The notes under the pieces are model-generated. The model was given only the letters and a program-made list of their open reading frames with translations, had not been told where the DNA came from and made no database searches. Positions 23,129 through 34,170 of a stretch of DNA of 64,000 bases are shown piece after piece (position 1 is the stretch's first letter; each line of letters starts with the position of its first letter). Source of the stretch: Pseudeuparius sepicola (lineage: Eukaryota > Arthropoda > Insecta > Coleoptera > Anthribidae). Made by a program: the position numbers and the translations under genes. The stretch spans positions 12,182,501-12,246,500 of the forward strand of contig OY987301.1 of assembly GCA_963920635.1 (NCBI GenBank), given 5' to 3'.

Positions 23129-23614
23129 ATATTTTTTTATTATACTTCTTTGAAAATGGAAACTTGAAACATTTTATCGGCATATTATAATAAATTTAAT
23201 TGACAAAAAATAAACAATGCAGACAATATAGTGTTTGGTATGTATGATACGTTTCCATGGTTACTCTCAAATTATTTCAAAGGTGCTTTGTTGTAAATTA
23301 GTTATTGTCAGATAAGGTGAATAAAACGTCAAAAATATTACAGAAATGTATCTAAATATTGAAACACTTACGAATTAAAATACAAAATAGGTACATGTTA
23401 AATATCAGAGAGCATATAGAGTTTCTTAAATTTAGTTTACTTTGCTGTATATTTCTATTTTGAAGCCATATATTTGGTATTTTTATTCAGCGCACGGAAA
23501 GTTTTTCCATGCGCTCGCGCTGTTTCCGTGCGCTAGCCCGAAAAACCCCTTCTTTCATTATTGCTAAAACAGATGAAAATAAGGTGTTTTCAAAGAAGTA
23601 TAATAAAAAAATAT
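23129..23614. mobile_element. TIR element with CG-rich internal palindromes, 486 bp
   Basis: ATATTTTTTTATTATACTTC...(28 bp) at 23129 is perfectly inverted at 23587-23614. Near the right end, GCGCACGGAAA...TTTCCGTGCGC (23489-23533) forms a CG-rich hairpin, unusual against the AT background. No coding sequence. Confidence 0.65.
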
Positions 23615-24216
23615 ATTTTTAGAAGTGTATTAAAACCCCTTGTTATCGGCGTTCACCAGATCATATTATAGGTACCTATATAGTCACTATGCGCGATTTC
23701 CATCGCGTTTATTAACTTTTCGTCATGATCTCCATTTTTCCTTAGAATTAATTCGGCGTTGACAGACCATTAGGATCACGCAGCAATAAAAAAACCGACG
23801 ATTTTCCAGACTTGAATGCGCACCCCTGCCGCCTTCGATTTTTTTTACCAGGGGCTCCGTCACTTAGGTGCAGGACGAGCCTTTTGATACCGCCCCCATT
23901 TAGATGTTAATGCGCACTCGCAATATCGATAAATTTCTCTTAGAGTGTCACGAGCAGCTTTAAAAACGGCTTAGATCCATCTCGGCGGAGGGTTTTATCA
24001 ATTTTTTTTATGGGGCGTTGGGAGTAAGTTTGTTTACTCGTCCGGATAATGTATGCGATATAAAAAATTCATAGAGTGGGCCGGAAACGGAAAGTTGATT
24101 TTATCGACTTTTGTACGCCAGAGATGTAAGGAATTTTTCGCCGGTGTTTTAGTTTAAAAATTTTGAAATTTAAATGCAATTTGTTCATATAATATAAAAA
24201 TGTGGGACGACTCTTA
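23615..24216. other. Base-balanced low-copy block
   Basis: No gene and no repeats noticed. Sequence character resembles the other putative host blocks. Confidence 0.4.
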
Positions 24217-24600
24217 TACAGGGTGTTCCATGATAAATGAAAGGTGTGTAAGAAACAAATTTTGAGTTGAATTTGACCATTTTAAATTTTAAAGATTTTA
24301 AAGATAAATATTTTATGGTTCAAAAGCTAAACTTGTGTTGAATTTTTCGAGGAAGTCGAATGTGACGCCAAACTTAATATACAGGGTGTTGTTAAAAAGT
24401 TATGTATTTCAAAAAATACCTTTTCCAAAAAATGATGAAGTTAGATTTTAACACGGAATATTAGTAATGAGTATACGTAAGTAAGAACAAATTGTCGGTT
24501 TTCATTTCTGACCCTCGGTTTGACCGGAAGTGAGCATCACTTTGTCAGATTTTCTTGGTCTTTTTCTTATATTGCATAGAAAAGACACTTTCTCTCAGCA
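24217..24600 (+). repeat. Dispersed CAGGGTGTTCC repeat, family B copy 1
   Basis: Starts TACAGGGTGTTCCATGATAA. It contains TTTAACACGGAATATTAGTA and GGTTTGACCGGAAGTGAGCA, both found in the same order in the copy at 42395-42710. A second CAGGGTGTTG lies inside at about 24381. Probably a mariner/Tc1-related non-autonomous family. Confidence 0.6.
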
Positions 24601-24950
24601 GAATATAATGTTTTCTTTATCTTTTTATGTTCAAGATATGTCGTACCAAATTTGGAAACGAGCTTACTTTGTATAGGCATTTTTTCTCAATAGCATTTTT
24701 ACAAAAATCTTTTACTAATAAGAAGCTACAAAATTTTGAAATTTGCGAGGAACCTAAAAAATACAAAGTAAAATCACCTGAATCAATATTGAATACTAAG
24801 TTTTGTATTTTTGTATGCACTGTTATTAAAATATTAAGAAATAAGAATGAAGCGTTGGCGGAGCATTGCTTATATAGGATTTTTGCTTAAAATTTACTCA
24901 TAAATAAGAAAAAGTAACATCAAAGTACTATAAAATTTAAATTTAGTATT
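24601..24950. other. AT-rich, no gene believed
   Basis: An 87-codon frame (24627-24890, +) and a 67-codon frame opposite it occur here. Neither has a recognisable domain. Confidence 0.35.
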
Positions 24951-24960
24951 TAATACTAAC

Positions 24961-25020
24961 GTATTTTTTCTTCTTTCAGGTAAGTTCAATATTGTCATCA
25001 TCATGAGTTCGTAAGTATGG
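24961..25020 (+). promoter_or_regulatory. Candidate recursive splice site with 31-nt RS exon (site 2)
   Basis: TTTTTTCTTCTTTCAG is fused to GTAAGTTC at 24979/24980, a very strong ratchet-point match. A second donor GTAAGTATGG starts at 25011, exactly 31 nt downstream (exon 24980-25010). Site 1 at 1064 has the same layout, the same strand and the same 31-nt exon, 23.9 kb upstream. After the 7-nt GTAAGTT, the two exon sequences match only weakly, so the shared length is not simple duplication. Supports a giant plus-strand intron. Confidence 0.6.
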
Positions 25021-25174
25021 TTTAAAGCATTTAATTTTTATTTATTTACAGCTGGTCCCTGTTTTGGGATTTTGAGCTTGTAAATTTATAAGATAGTCAC
25101 TCGTTGTCGATATCAACTGTTTATATTATGCACTTATTACACAATAGAAACATACGAAAATAAATTAAAACTAC

Positions 25175-25927
25175 AATGGGGAACTTGAACAATTTTTTTT
25201 AGTTCTTTAATATATTTGCCTATCTATAGAAAGAGCACATACCAAATATTAGCCCTCAAATCGCAATATTTAATTTGCAATAAATAATTAAAGTTGTGAC
25301 CGCCAGCTATTCATTTGAAACGATACGAAGCGCGGGAATGGTCGTGACGTCAAATAGCTCGATCGATCAGAAGGCCAGGACAGGAATGACAGCTACACAG
25401 AATTAGAGAAGATGAGAATGGAAATCGAACGTTAAAATAAACAGTTCGGCGACCCATTTACAGAGGGCTCTGATGTAGGTCTCGGTACGTGGGATTCCAT
25501 TTGCTGTCAGAAACGTGACACTTGCTGCTCAGGACAAAAAATTAGTACGCTTACGCATCTCGCAATGTAAATAACTATTTAATTCAGCACACACTTTTCA
25601 AACGTTATCAACAATATCAAGACGGACAGACAAGGATAGGATGTTCTCGTTTGGTCTTTCTAAATAAAGCTTGCGTGGTGCTGTAGTTTGTTTACATGTG
25701 CCGCCCATATTAGTTCATACATGGTGGTGGCGTCTCGAGCTACTTGACGTCACAACCAAGGAGGGCGCGTTGCAAGAATGATTTGAATTATGCAGTTTTT
25801 AATTGCTTATATTTATTACATAAAAATAAAAAATGAGTTTTTTTGTGAACTGATGTTCATTTAATGGCAATAAATTACGTTTGAGAGTAATATTTTTCAA
25901 ATTTAATTTTTGTGCAAGTTCCCCATT
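25175..25927 (+). mobile_element. TIR element, family C copy A (753 bp)
   Basis: Ends AATGGGGAACTTGAACAA and TGTGCAAGTTCCCCATT are inverted. Subterminal blocks GTGACGTCAAATAGCTCGA and TCGAGCTACTTGACGTCAC are inverted too, placing a consensus CRE (TGACGTCA) near each end. A second copy in opposite orientation lies at 31940-32642. No coding sequence; no target duplication found. Confidence 0.85.
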
Positions 25928-27395
25928 TTTACGACGAAATATTCTAAAATAAATCAAAAGTAGGTATGCAAAATGAACACAAACTGCTTTGCCAACCAAG
26001 CTTTATATGACCTCCAAACACCATTTTGAACTCGATCAGCTGTTTTGTTGGACTGGCCTATTGTTTTTAGGACTACCACGATTCTCTTGCTTAGTTATAT
26101 ATACTTTTGCAGTTTCAAATAGTAGAAAAGCATTCTGAATGAAAAGTCTAATATAAATTTTCATTAAAAAGAAAATGTTGGCAAGTACTCTATTGTCCAG
26201 TTATGGCTACACAAAGACAGTGCTTCACATCAAAGCCACAGCTTACCCCAAAGGCTATAAAAAACATGTTGCTACAAAAAATTCATCATAAACCTTATAG
26301 GACCATTTTCATATAAACCTTTTTTGGAAAGTCTTCTTTACAAAGTTCAGACATTCAGTTGCTCGCGTGCAGATAAAAAACGACAGAAACCCTTCAAGTC
26401 TTTCAGTAACGGAGCCGTCTGCCTTCGGTTAACCACAGCCTCTGCCACTTTTGTGTAAGACCCCCCCACAAAAATCAAAATACGAACGAAGTGAACGGTA
26501 AGCAAGAAATATAACTGTAATCCCGTTATGGCGTGTATATGACGCACAAAGCGGGCGCTGCCAGAAGGGCATTGTGTCCTCGTTCGGGTGACAGTCCCTC
26601 GCATTGTGCCCGCCGTTTTAAAAAGGGGAGGGGGATGACTCGCCCTCGAGCGGTACAATAAACGTCTGGAACTTGAATACGTGACTTCGCGGATATATTG
26701 CGACATTTTTGGCTACAATGTAGTTATGTTCGCGCGGCCTCTATCGACCAATCGCGGAGATAGAAGCGAACATATTTTGTCAGGTACAAGTATACACATG
26801 GTGTCCCCGCAAAAGTTTTAACCACGTAAGCAACTCAAATATTTTTTCGAAAACTCATATTTTTTTCACATGGAATCGATGATTCACTATCTTCATATTT
26901 GTATTTGTTATAGCCACCCGAGGTAGTTATTTATAAATACTGTCTTGTATTACGGCTGTGTTGATTGAAAATAACGGGTTTGCAGCCCAAAAATATTTAT
27001 TATATCTACTTCTTAACGTTTTGAATTTCTTCAGGTCTAAAAAATATGTATTCAGTGTAAAAAATTCAAATAAAATTATTAAAAGACACTATTAGATTGA
27101 AGTAATAATTTCTATGTTTAAAAATCCAAATGTAATGATATACAGCACATGCGTAGATATTATGTTAAAAAAAGAAAATGTAGTTACTATACAAGTTGTT
27201 GTCATTATAACTAGTATAAGTAAAATATAATTATTATAAAACTATTATAAAAGGAGTATAAAATGTATAAAAACGTCGAAAGACTTCTTCATATGTTTTG
27301 TAAATAAATTTTTTCTACTCCTATGCTAGTAACACGCCTAGTAAGTGACGGTTTAGGTTATAAATAAGTCGATTGTTACGAACACTGACACGTAA
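25928..27395. other. Mixed unique and AT-rich DNA
   Basis: A 119-codon minus-strand frame (26347-26706) lies in a base-balanced patch and has no recognised domain. TGGTGTCCCCGCAAAAGTTT near 26799 resembles a mariner-type element edge. No gene supported. Confidence 0.35.
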
Positions 27396-27725
27396 TGAGT
27401 GACACGTAATAAAAAAATTACGTATCTGTTCTTAATTAAAACGCAATTATCACGGGTGCTTTGTTAGCGCGGCATCCGCGTCACCATAGCAACTAACCAA
27501 CATACTAATTGTTGCCTGTCAGATAATCAGAAGCATATTTTATCTATTATAATAGTTTTTCTTTCGGCGAAGAAAAATTATAATAAAAAACTCTACTTGT
27601 AAGCCTATTCTTATTACATACTCGTGGAATTACAGCACTCGCCGCTGCGCGGCTCGTGCGCAACTTTTCCACTCATACGTAATAAGCTGTTTACAACTCT
27701 CGCTATGTAATATACTAATTTATAG
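27396..27725. repeat. Palindrome-rich repeat fragment
   Basis: Contains TATTATAATAGTTTTTCTTT..AAGAAAAATTATAATA (27538-27583) as an inverted pair. It also has GCACTCGCCGCTGCGCGGCTCG, split here as GCACTCGCCG and CGGCTCGTGC, flanked by two opposite TACGTAATAAG/CTTATTACATA words. Looks like the hairpin-rich tip of a DNA transposon; borders uncertain. Confidence 0.4.
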
Positions 27726-27747
27726 CAGTGGACAATAATATTAAAAA

Positions 27748-27750
<3 letters not shown>

Positions 27751-27790
<40 letters not shown>
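27751..27790. repeat. (TA)n microsatellite
   Basis: About 40 bp of uninterrupted AT dinucleotide. Likely polymorphic. Confidence 0.9.
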
Positions 27791-27792
<2 letters not shown>

Positions 27793-28860
27793 ATTTACTG
27801 AAAAAGTCATATGTTGCATTCAGTGTTCCCCGGATGGACTCAACTATAGATACTTGTAAAAAAAATTATTTTCAATTTTTTGAAAAAAAGACATTTTTGA
27901 TAAAAAAAAGTCTGCTTGTCCTTAAAATAAGATTGGCATGGAAAAAGTTAACATTACTTATATCCTTGTTTATACATAAATAAGGCTTATATTGAGTGAC
28001 CAGAAAATTGAAAAAAAAAACGTTAATTAGCATAAGAGTAAACTGCCTCTATTTGTATAGGTACTGAAAAAGAGTTATAAAGAAAATTTATTCAGAGAGG
28101 TAATTTACTTAGGCTCACAAAATTTCAAAACGTTTGGCCTACTTTGATTTTTTTATTTTTTCTTCTTTTTCTTCGATTAAATAATTTTCTGTGAGTAGTA
28201 CGACAAAACTGTATAAATAAAAGTTACTTAGAGTAGGAAACTGTGTACGGCGAAAATATTTTTGACAATCCTGGCCTACTTTGAGTTTCCTCCATTTTTT
28301 TACAAAATACAAAGTAGGCCTTGAATTGTTAAATTTTGTCATCAGGCGCAGTTTTCCATTCTGGGTAACTTAAAGGTAAACATAGTTTTTGTAGGAAGAC
28401 TATTCGTTTGTAAAAAATATTTGGAATCTCTCCCGCTCACAATTTTATTAGAAAATGGTTCTTGGAAATAAAAAATTATGCCCACATGTTTGTCCTTCCC
28501 TGAGAAAACAAACTCCGATTGATACTTTCGGCAACGTAAACATTTTCTTCTCAACCTTTTAACCCCAGCACATATTTTTATATTTGGACACATTGTAGAC
28601 GGCTATAGGTATATTATGTTTTAGGACGTATTACTAATTGTTGCATTGCGAACTATAAGAGTTTTTTTATGTTTTTGTTTTCTACTAAATTAAAGATATA
28701 GAGTTATTGGAAACGGTGTATTCGATTGTGTTGAAAATTTCAGAATAATTACGGGGCACTGAAGACAATAAAGAAGCGCTATTGTGTTTTGATGAAATCA
28801 CGGTCTCTATTGCTTTGTTTCATCAAATTCTTCAACTGTTGACGAACTGTTTGCGGTGTT
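27791..28860. repeat. AT-rich DNA with recurrent GGCCTACTTTG words
   Basis: GGCCTACTTTGA occurs at about 28136 and 28272, and in inverse (CAAAGTAGGCC) at about 28309. This suggests a small TIR element in this interval. The rest is AT-rich with frames of 67-83 codons that show no domain. Confidence 0.4.
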
Positions 28861-29250
28861 GCCTCATTTCCCACGCCGCGTGTTGTAATTTGGGACTTTA
28901 CGTGACAGTTCAATAATTACAAACTAACAAGATTTCCACTTTTATCCCATTTTCGAGACACTCTCGACGACCGTCCGTACTCCCATCTAAATTCTGCTCG
29001 TTCGCGGCGGAGTGTTTCTCGGAAACGCTTCAACTTGGCGCCCCGCCGCCGTCTCGGTCCCGTCCCGCGTCAACTCGACTCCGGTGCCGATTCCTCTCAC
29101 GTCGCGGCGGGTCACGTGAGCCCTGCCCACTTGATTGATAAATCGGATTCCCACGGCCTACCGCAACTTCCTTCCACGGGATGGGGGATTAGCCGGACGC
29201 CCGGAAGACGTCGGATTTTGCCGGGGGACAAGGTTCGGCTATTTAAGTAT
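28861..29250. other. CpG-containing low-copy block
   Basis: Base-balanced block. An 83-codon frame at 29035-29286 is Pro/Arg-rich because of composition and is not believed. Possible conserved non-coding element. Confidence 0.4.
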
Positions 29251-29778
29251 TATGGACAAACAAGATTCGAAAAGATTAGGCTTTAAATATATTAAAAATT
29301 TGTAGGCTGGCCTGCAATTTTTATCGGCAACTATATCCAGAACGATATTCCAACGCTTGGAACATACGTTAACGTTAGAAAAGGCAAGACAATAAGGAGG
29401 AGGGCGAGAAATGGTGAAAAATGGCAATTTATTTTGAAAACAACCCAGAAAAATCAATTACTGATGCAATGCCGAATTATTCAACAATACAAATAATTTT
29501 AAAGCAAGATAAATTTATCACGACTCCAAGCTACATTACTTACAGCAGTTGCTGTAATTTTATATTATCTCTATAACACAACTAGAAAAGATGACTAGAA
29601 AAGTAAGTGGTAACAAGCTGCAGCCCTTAAAAATTAAAATGAAGTATTTCCCAATACTTAATTTTCCATTTTAACGTAAAATTTAGTTTTTTTATAAGTT
29701 CCGGTTTTTTTAGTAATACAACCACAACTTTACAATTAAGTAATGTTGTAGTTGTACCGTTGATGGATGTGTTGGAAA
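29251..29778. other. No gene seen
   Basis: AT-rich sequence leading to the hAT element. Nothing recognised. Confidence 0.5.
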
Positions 29779-29932
29779 CAGTGGCGTATTCAGGGGGGGG
29801 GGCAAAGGGAGCAATTGCCCCCCCCCAGAGCTGTCGAGATAAACGAGATTTGTAATATCAAAATTAATAATACCAAAAATTATATACTCCTGGCATAATC
29901 TGAAACTGCACTGAACATCAAGTATATATAAT

Positions 29933-30279
29933 TTGTTATTTGTTTCATCTTGTCTTCTCGAAATTAAAACCTGTGCAGTAGATTTGAGAACGCGCCGCCG
30001 TATATTATTCACACACTCCGTCGGTCGCAGCGCGAAACCTTACATTAGGCAAAACAACCTACTAAACATATTTGGCACAGTTACAGTGTGCACAGCCACG
30101 CCAGAAAGAACATTTTCAACACTGAAAATTTTAAAAATTTATATTAGAAACAATATTAGCGAAAACCGACTGAATGGGTTAACACTCCTTTATACCCTGA
30201 AATACCCATATCTCCAGAGGAGATATTTGACGAGCTCAAGACCAAAAAATTTTGTGATACTTATACCTAGATTTTACTG
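29933..30279 (+). pseudogene. hAT transposase C-terminal dimerisation domain, degenerate
   Basis: The open frame reads CTATPERTFSTLKILKIYI followed by NNISENRLNGLTLL. This is the conserved tail of hAT transposases (aromatic/ERxFS...LK..R..m...RLngL). After this the frame shifts and continues as PEEIFDELKTKKF to a stop near 30279. The catalytic DDE region, zinc finger and start are missing. The open reading upstream (29933-30060) is not recognisably transposase. Ends-in context: inside the CAGTGGCGTA element, same strand. Confidence 0.8.
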
Positions 30280-30309
30280 GTTCGAAGAAGAATTATTTTT
30301 TATGATATA

Positions 30310-31019
30310 CAGGGTGTCCGTTAATAACTTAAAAAATTAAAAAGAAAAATGGAAAATATGACGAAAAGTTCATATGAACATAGGTCCGCAGATGTTTGGT
30401 TTTCGAGATGCAGGGTGTTGAAATTGAAATTTTATTTTCGATTTTTTTAAGTAACTTTTTGAGACGACAAAATTTTCTTGCAAAAAAAAACAAGTTAATT
30501 AAACTGTCAAAAAATAAATGTGCTTGTTTATTTAAATTTTATCTTGAATTTGATTGCATACGAGTGTCGATATGCACCAGCATCGATGCAGATATTTGAA
30601 AATTTCTCGAAAACGGCCACCTTTGGCGTTATTCACCAAGTAGGTGTACCTTTTTTGCTTAGAAAACGTGTGGGAAGAGGATACATTCACAAAATGTCGT
30701 AAAAGTTTACTGTCAACAAAGTTAGGGCAAATTAAATTAAATAATGATAGCGTACGGATTGCACCAAAAATAATACCAAATTATGACTTCTCTTCCCAAA
30801 AAAAAAACCCGGCTACCAAATTTTGCAAGAAAATTTTGTCATCCCAAAATGTTACTTAAAAAAATGAAAATAAAATTCAATTTCAACACCCTGCATCTCG
30901 AAAACCAAACATCTGCGGTCTCATGTTCATGTGAACTTTTTGTCATATTTTCCATTTTTCTTTTTAATTTTTCAAGTTGGTGCATTGATTTCTGGACACC
31001 CTCACCCTGTATTTATTTA
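30310..31019. mobile_element. Foldback/Tc-type MITE with long arms nested in hAT element
   Basis: CAGGGTGTCC starts the left arm and ...ACCCTCACCCTG ends the right. Both are flanked by TA (30308-30309, 31020-31021). Arms of about 140 bp share ATGGAAAATATGACGAAAAG- and CCAAACATCTGCGG-type blocks in inverse. The middle is AT-rich with frames of 60-110 codons that I do not believe. TA target and CAGGGTG ends suggest mobilisation by a mariner/Tc1 transposase. Confidence 0.8.
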
Positions 31020-31193
31020 CTTTATAGAAAATATGATTTTGTTATGTTTTTATTCATTAAAATTATCGACAGAGTTTTGTTATTTATAACTGATTCCCCC
31101 CCTCCCAGACGTTAATCCTGGATATGCCACTGGTTGGGTTAGGTTAGCATTTGATTGTTTAACAAAAATGTGATTTGTAAATGTTTTTTATAA

Positions 31194-31226
31194 ACCTGAT
31201 GATGGCTGAAATGAAGCCGAAACGTA
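31194..31226 (+). other. Hammerhead-like motif (CTGATGA / GAAAC)
   Basis: CTGATGA (31196-31202), one T, stem GGCT (31204-31207)...AGCC (31215-31218), then GAAAC. The stem differs from that at 2078-2122 (GGTC/GACC) yet both pair, and both have one extra base after the core. Known hammerheads lack that base. No stem I or cleavage site is evident here. Likely a relic of retroelement sequence. Confidence 0.3.
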
Positions 31227-31439
31227 CGCAGTTTTTCCTACAAATAATAAGTATAATAATAAAAAATCTACATGCAAAATATAAATAAATATATATAATT
31301 TCGTCGAACCCACAAATATAAATGGTAGAATCCCAGGAATTTTCGTCTTAAATAAACTAAACCTACCAGGAACAACATAGAAATCAAAAACTGGTTGGAA
31401 AGACACTTCTGTTTGTAGTCTCATATTTCTCACTCAATG

Positions 31440-31900
31440 ATGATTTAAAACGGCAACACCGTGTATGCGTTTCCCCGTTAAACTCCTACTTGCATACTTA
31501 AACACTGCATAATGTATAACTTACTCAACAAAAATCCCTGCAACCCCCGCCGATATTAAAATCGGATACCTTTATCGCCTTTATCCAAATATGCTCTGCC
31601 CTGCCACGGTCCATTCCGCTGAGCCAGTGTTTGCGATATCAATCACGTCCCGAAAAAGCTGCCGGGCCCCGTTCGCCTAAACGGCCGTATTCGCATTTCT
31701 CGCCGATGGGTGTCGTTTTAATAGCCGGCCGGACTACGTGACGGCCATTTTAAATATGGCGCCATTGTAATTGCCGCCGGCCATTTTGGAAATTGGGGGG
31801 GGGGAGACGGCGGACATTGAAAGGGAATTGGCCGGGGAATGTATATGTACGGTTTTGGACGGGGCACACCGTAAATTATCTAGATTAGCTATTGCTTTTG
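31440..31900. other. Base-balanced low-copy block
   Basis: CpG-containing block with a G-tract near 31796. Contains GGCCATTTTRRAAAT-like duplicated words. No gene. Confidence 0.4.
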
Positions 31901-31939
31901 ATTATTTCCCACATACTACTTGTATCCGATAAGAAGCAA

Positions 31940-32642
31940 CCAATGGGGAACTTGCACAAACATTAAATTTGAAAAATATTACTTTCAAACGTAATTTATT
32001 GCCATTAAATGAACCACAGTTCACAAAAAAACTCAAAAACTGCATAATTCAAATCATTCTTGTAACGCGCCCTCCTTGGTTGTGATGTCAAGTAGCTCGA
32101 GGCGCCACCACCATGTATGAACTAATATGGGCGGCACATGTATACAAACTACAGCACCACGCAAGCTTTGTTTAGAAAGACCAAACGAGAACGTCCTGTC
32201 CGTCTTGATATTGTTGATAACGTTTGAAAGGTGTGTGCTGAATTAAATAGTTATTTACATTGCGAGATGCGTAAGCGTACTAATTTTTTGTCCTAAGCAG
32301 CAAGTGTCACGTTTCTTACAGCAAATGGAATCCCACGTACCGAGACCTACATCAGAGCCCTCTGTAAATGGGTCGCCGAACTGTTTATTTCAACGTTCAA
32401 TTTCCATTCTCATCTTCTCTAATTCTGTGTAGCTGTCATTCCTGTCACTGCCTTCTGATCGATCGAGCCATTTGACGTCACGACCATTCGTATCGTTTCA
32501 AATGAATAGCTCGCGGTCACAACTTTAATCATTTATTACAAATTAAATATTGCTATTTGAGGGCTAATATTTGGTATGTGCCCTTTCTATAGATAGGCAA
32601 ATATATTAAAGAACTAAAAAAAAATTGTTTAAGTTCCCCATT
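31940..32642 (-). mobile_element. TIR element, family C copy B (703 bp, inverted relative to copy A)
   Basis: AATGGGGAACTTGCACAAA at the left and AAGTTCCCCATT at the right. Alignable over its length to the reverse complement of 25175-25927, including both TGACGTCA-type subterminal blocks (one now GTGATGTCA). The pair brackets 6 kb of DNA in inverted orientation. Confidence 0.85.
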
Positions 32643-32686
32643 ATATGCCCTTGCTACTCTTGGAAATTGTCGCAAAGCGATAGATC

Positions 32687-33206
32687 CAGGGAGTCTTTAA
32701 AATAAGGGGACCCAGCATCACATAGGAAAAGTGAAGCCTTGAGGGGAAGTTTGTTTTCTGTATACTCCAAGGAGACCACATAAGTGGGCTGGTACAAGGT
32801 TATGTTATATGTCAGTGTCCAACTGCCATCAGGTTTTATGTGATAGATAGTGCCATAGATTCTAAAGGAGGCAAAAAATTTCCCATCATAAATCACAATT
32901 TTTAAGTTTTCTAACTTTCAGCTACTCAGATGTGACAATTAAAGAATTTCAACTATTCAATAAATTTGTTTCATTTGACAGTTGCCATATTCTGTAATTG
33001 TAGACACAACATTGTCAAGTTTAATTTTTAGAAATCATGGAAACCATTATTAATTTTTACTAACAATCAAAGTACCTGTTATAGGTATTCATAGATTCTC
33101 CAATAAAGTGGCATACTTGGCATCACTGATACCATTAGAATGATGAAAGAGTAGGCCTCACTTTGGAAAGTATAATGCTGGGTCCCCTTATTTTAAAGAG
33201 TCCCTG
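32687..33206. mobile_element. hAT-like MITE, 520 bp (family D, short copy)
   Basis: CAGGGAGTCTTTAAAATAAG...AAAGAGTCCCTG is flanked by the 8-bp duplication GATAGATC (32679-32686, 33207-33214). Shares its ends and flanking interior with 16570-17597 but lacks that copy's central 510 bp. A minus-strand 80-codon frame reads out of the element through its left end (32654-32896). Confidence 0.9.
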
Positions 33207-33214
33207 GATAGATC

Positions 33215-34170
33215 CCAATCACTTCGTTGTTTGGCAACCGTGTATCTGCTTCATACAAACACCAACTTGTCAAAATTGGTCCATTTTGCGCTGTATTATG
33301 TTGCGGTATTATCTGGCATTGTATAAATGAATTTACATACTATTTACATTGTTAAACTGTTCATATTCACATTCAGAAAATAAACCAGTGTTAAAAAGGT
33401 AAGAAAATCGCGCCTGCCGTGGACATCCAAACGTAATGATGTTTGGTTTCCCAATCGAAAGCTGCCACTTTTGCGATTATTCAAAAGAGTGAACTCGTTC
33501 AAAAGAAATCGTTTACAAAAAATGAGCAAAGAAATCACATTCGTGACATATTCTAAACAAAAACCACAGGTGACCAAAATTTTTCTACGTAAAAAACACG
33601 GTTTGGTACCCGCAAAGGTTTCATTTTCTAAATAATGTAAAGGTTTCCGCGTCTATTCAAAATGTACTTCGACTTTGCGAATTGCTTCTATTCGTGAACA
33701 ACCTCCAACGTAATCCAACAAAACTATCCTTGGTGCCCCAGAATTTCCCGCCTTTATTCGCAGTAAAATCGCGATAAATCAGAATGTTTTAAAATTCGAT
33801 TCCGATCACCACAATTCCGCAAAAGTGGGAAATAGTTAGAATCGGTCTAGACTTCAGACCATTATTCTCTGCTCTCGTAGCGGGCATTGTGAACTTAATA
33901 TGATTTTTATAGCATTCGGTAGGTACAGTCGGAAATCTCTATAGGTATGTCTCTTACAACTCTGGTATTTTTGCTTCTATACTAGACTCTTGAATTTCAA
34001 AAATCGTAAATGGCCTCCAAATTACACAAGCGAAGTACCTACAAATAAGAACCTGTAAAAAAAAATAGCTAGAAGTATCTGCATTCGTTTGAATTTAGAG
34101 AACGCTGTCTCATTAACGTCACTGCCTCACTGTCCTTTATTTTTTATTTTATTTTGTGCTTTTTAGTACC
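33215..34170. other. No gene seen
   Basis: Unique-looking DNA with a 77-codon minus frame (33344-33577) that has no known motif. GTTAAAAAGGTAAGAAAA at 33390 is a weak donor-like site. Confidence 0.4.

Larger units (their letters stand above)
29779..31132 (+). mobile_element. hAT element (CAGTGGCGTA ends), 1,354 bp, with nested insertion
   Basis: The left end CAGTGGCGTATTCAGG and right end CCTGGATATGCCACTG are inverted and of typical hAT form. Flanking 8-mers GTTGGAAA and GTTGGGTT agree at five of eight positions, as expected for an old target duplication. It contains the C-terminal part of a hAT transposase and a 710-bp foldback inserted at 30310. Confidence 0.75.

Noticed and set aside
26347..26706. 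119-codon minus-strand frame
   Set aside because: No domain; balanced composition block; no start or splice support.
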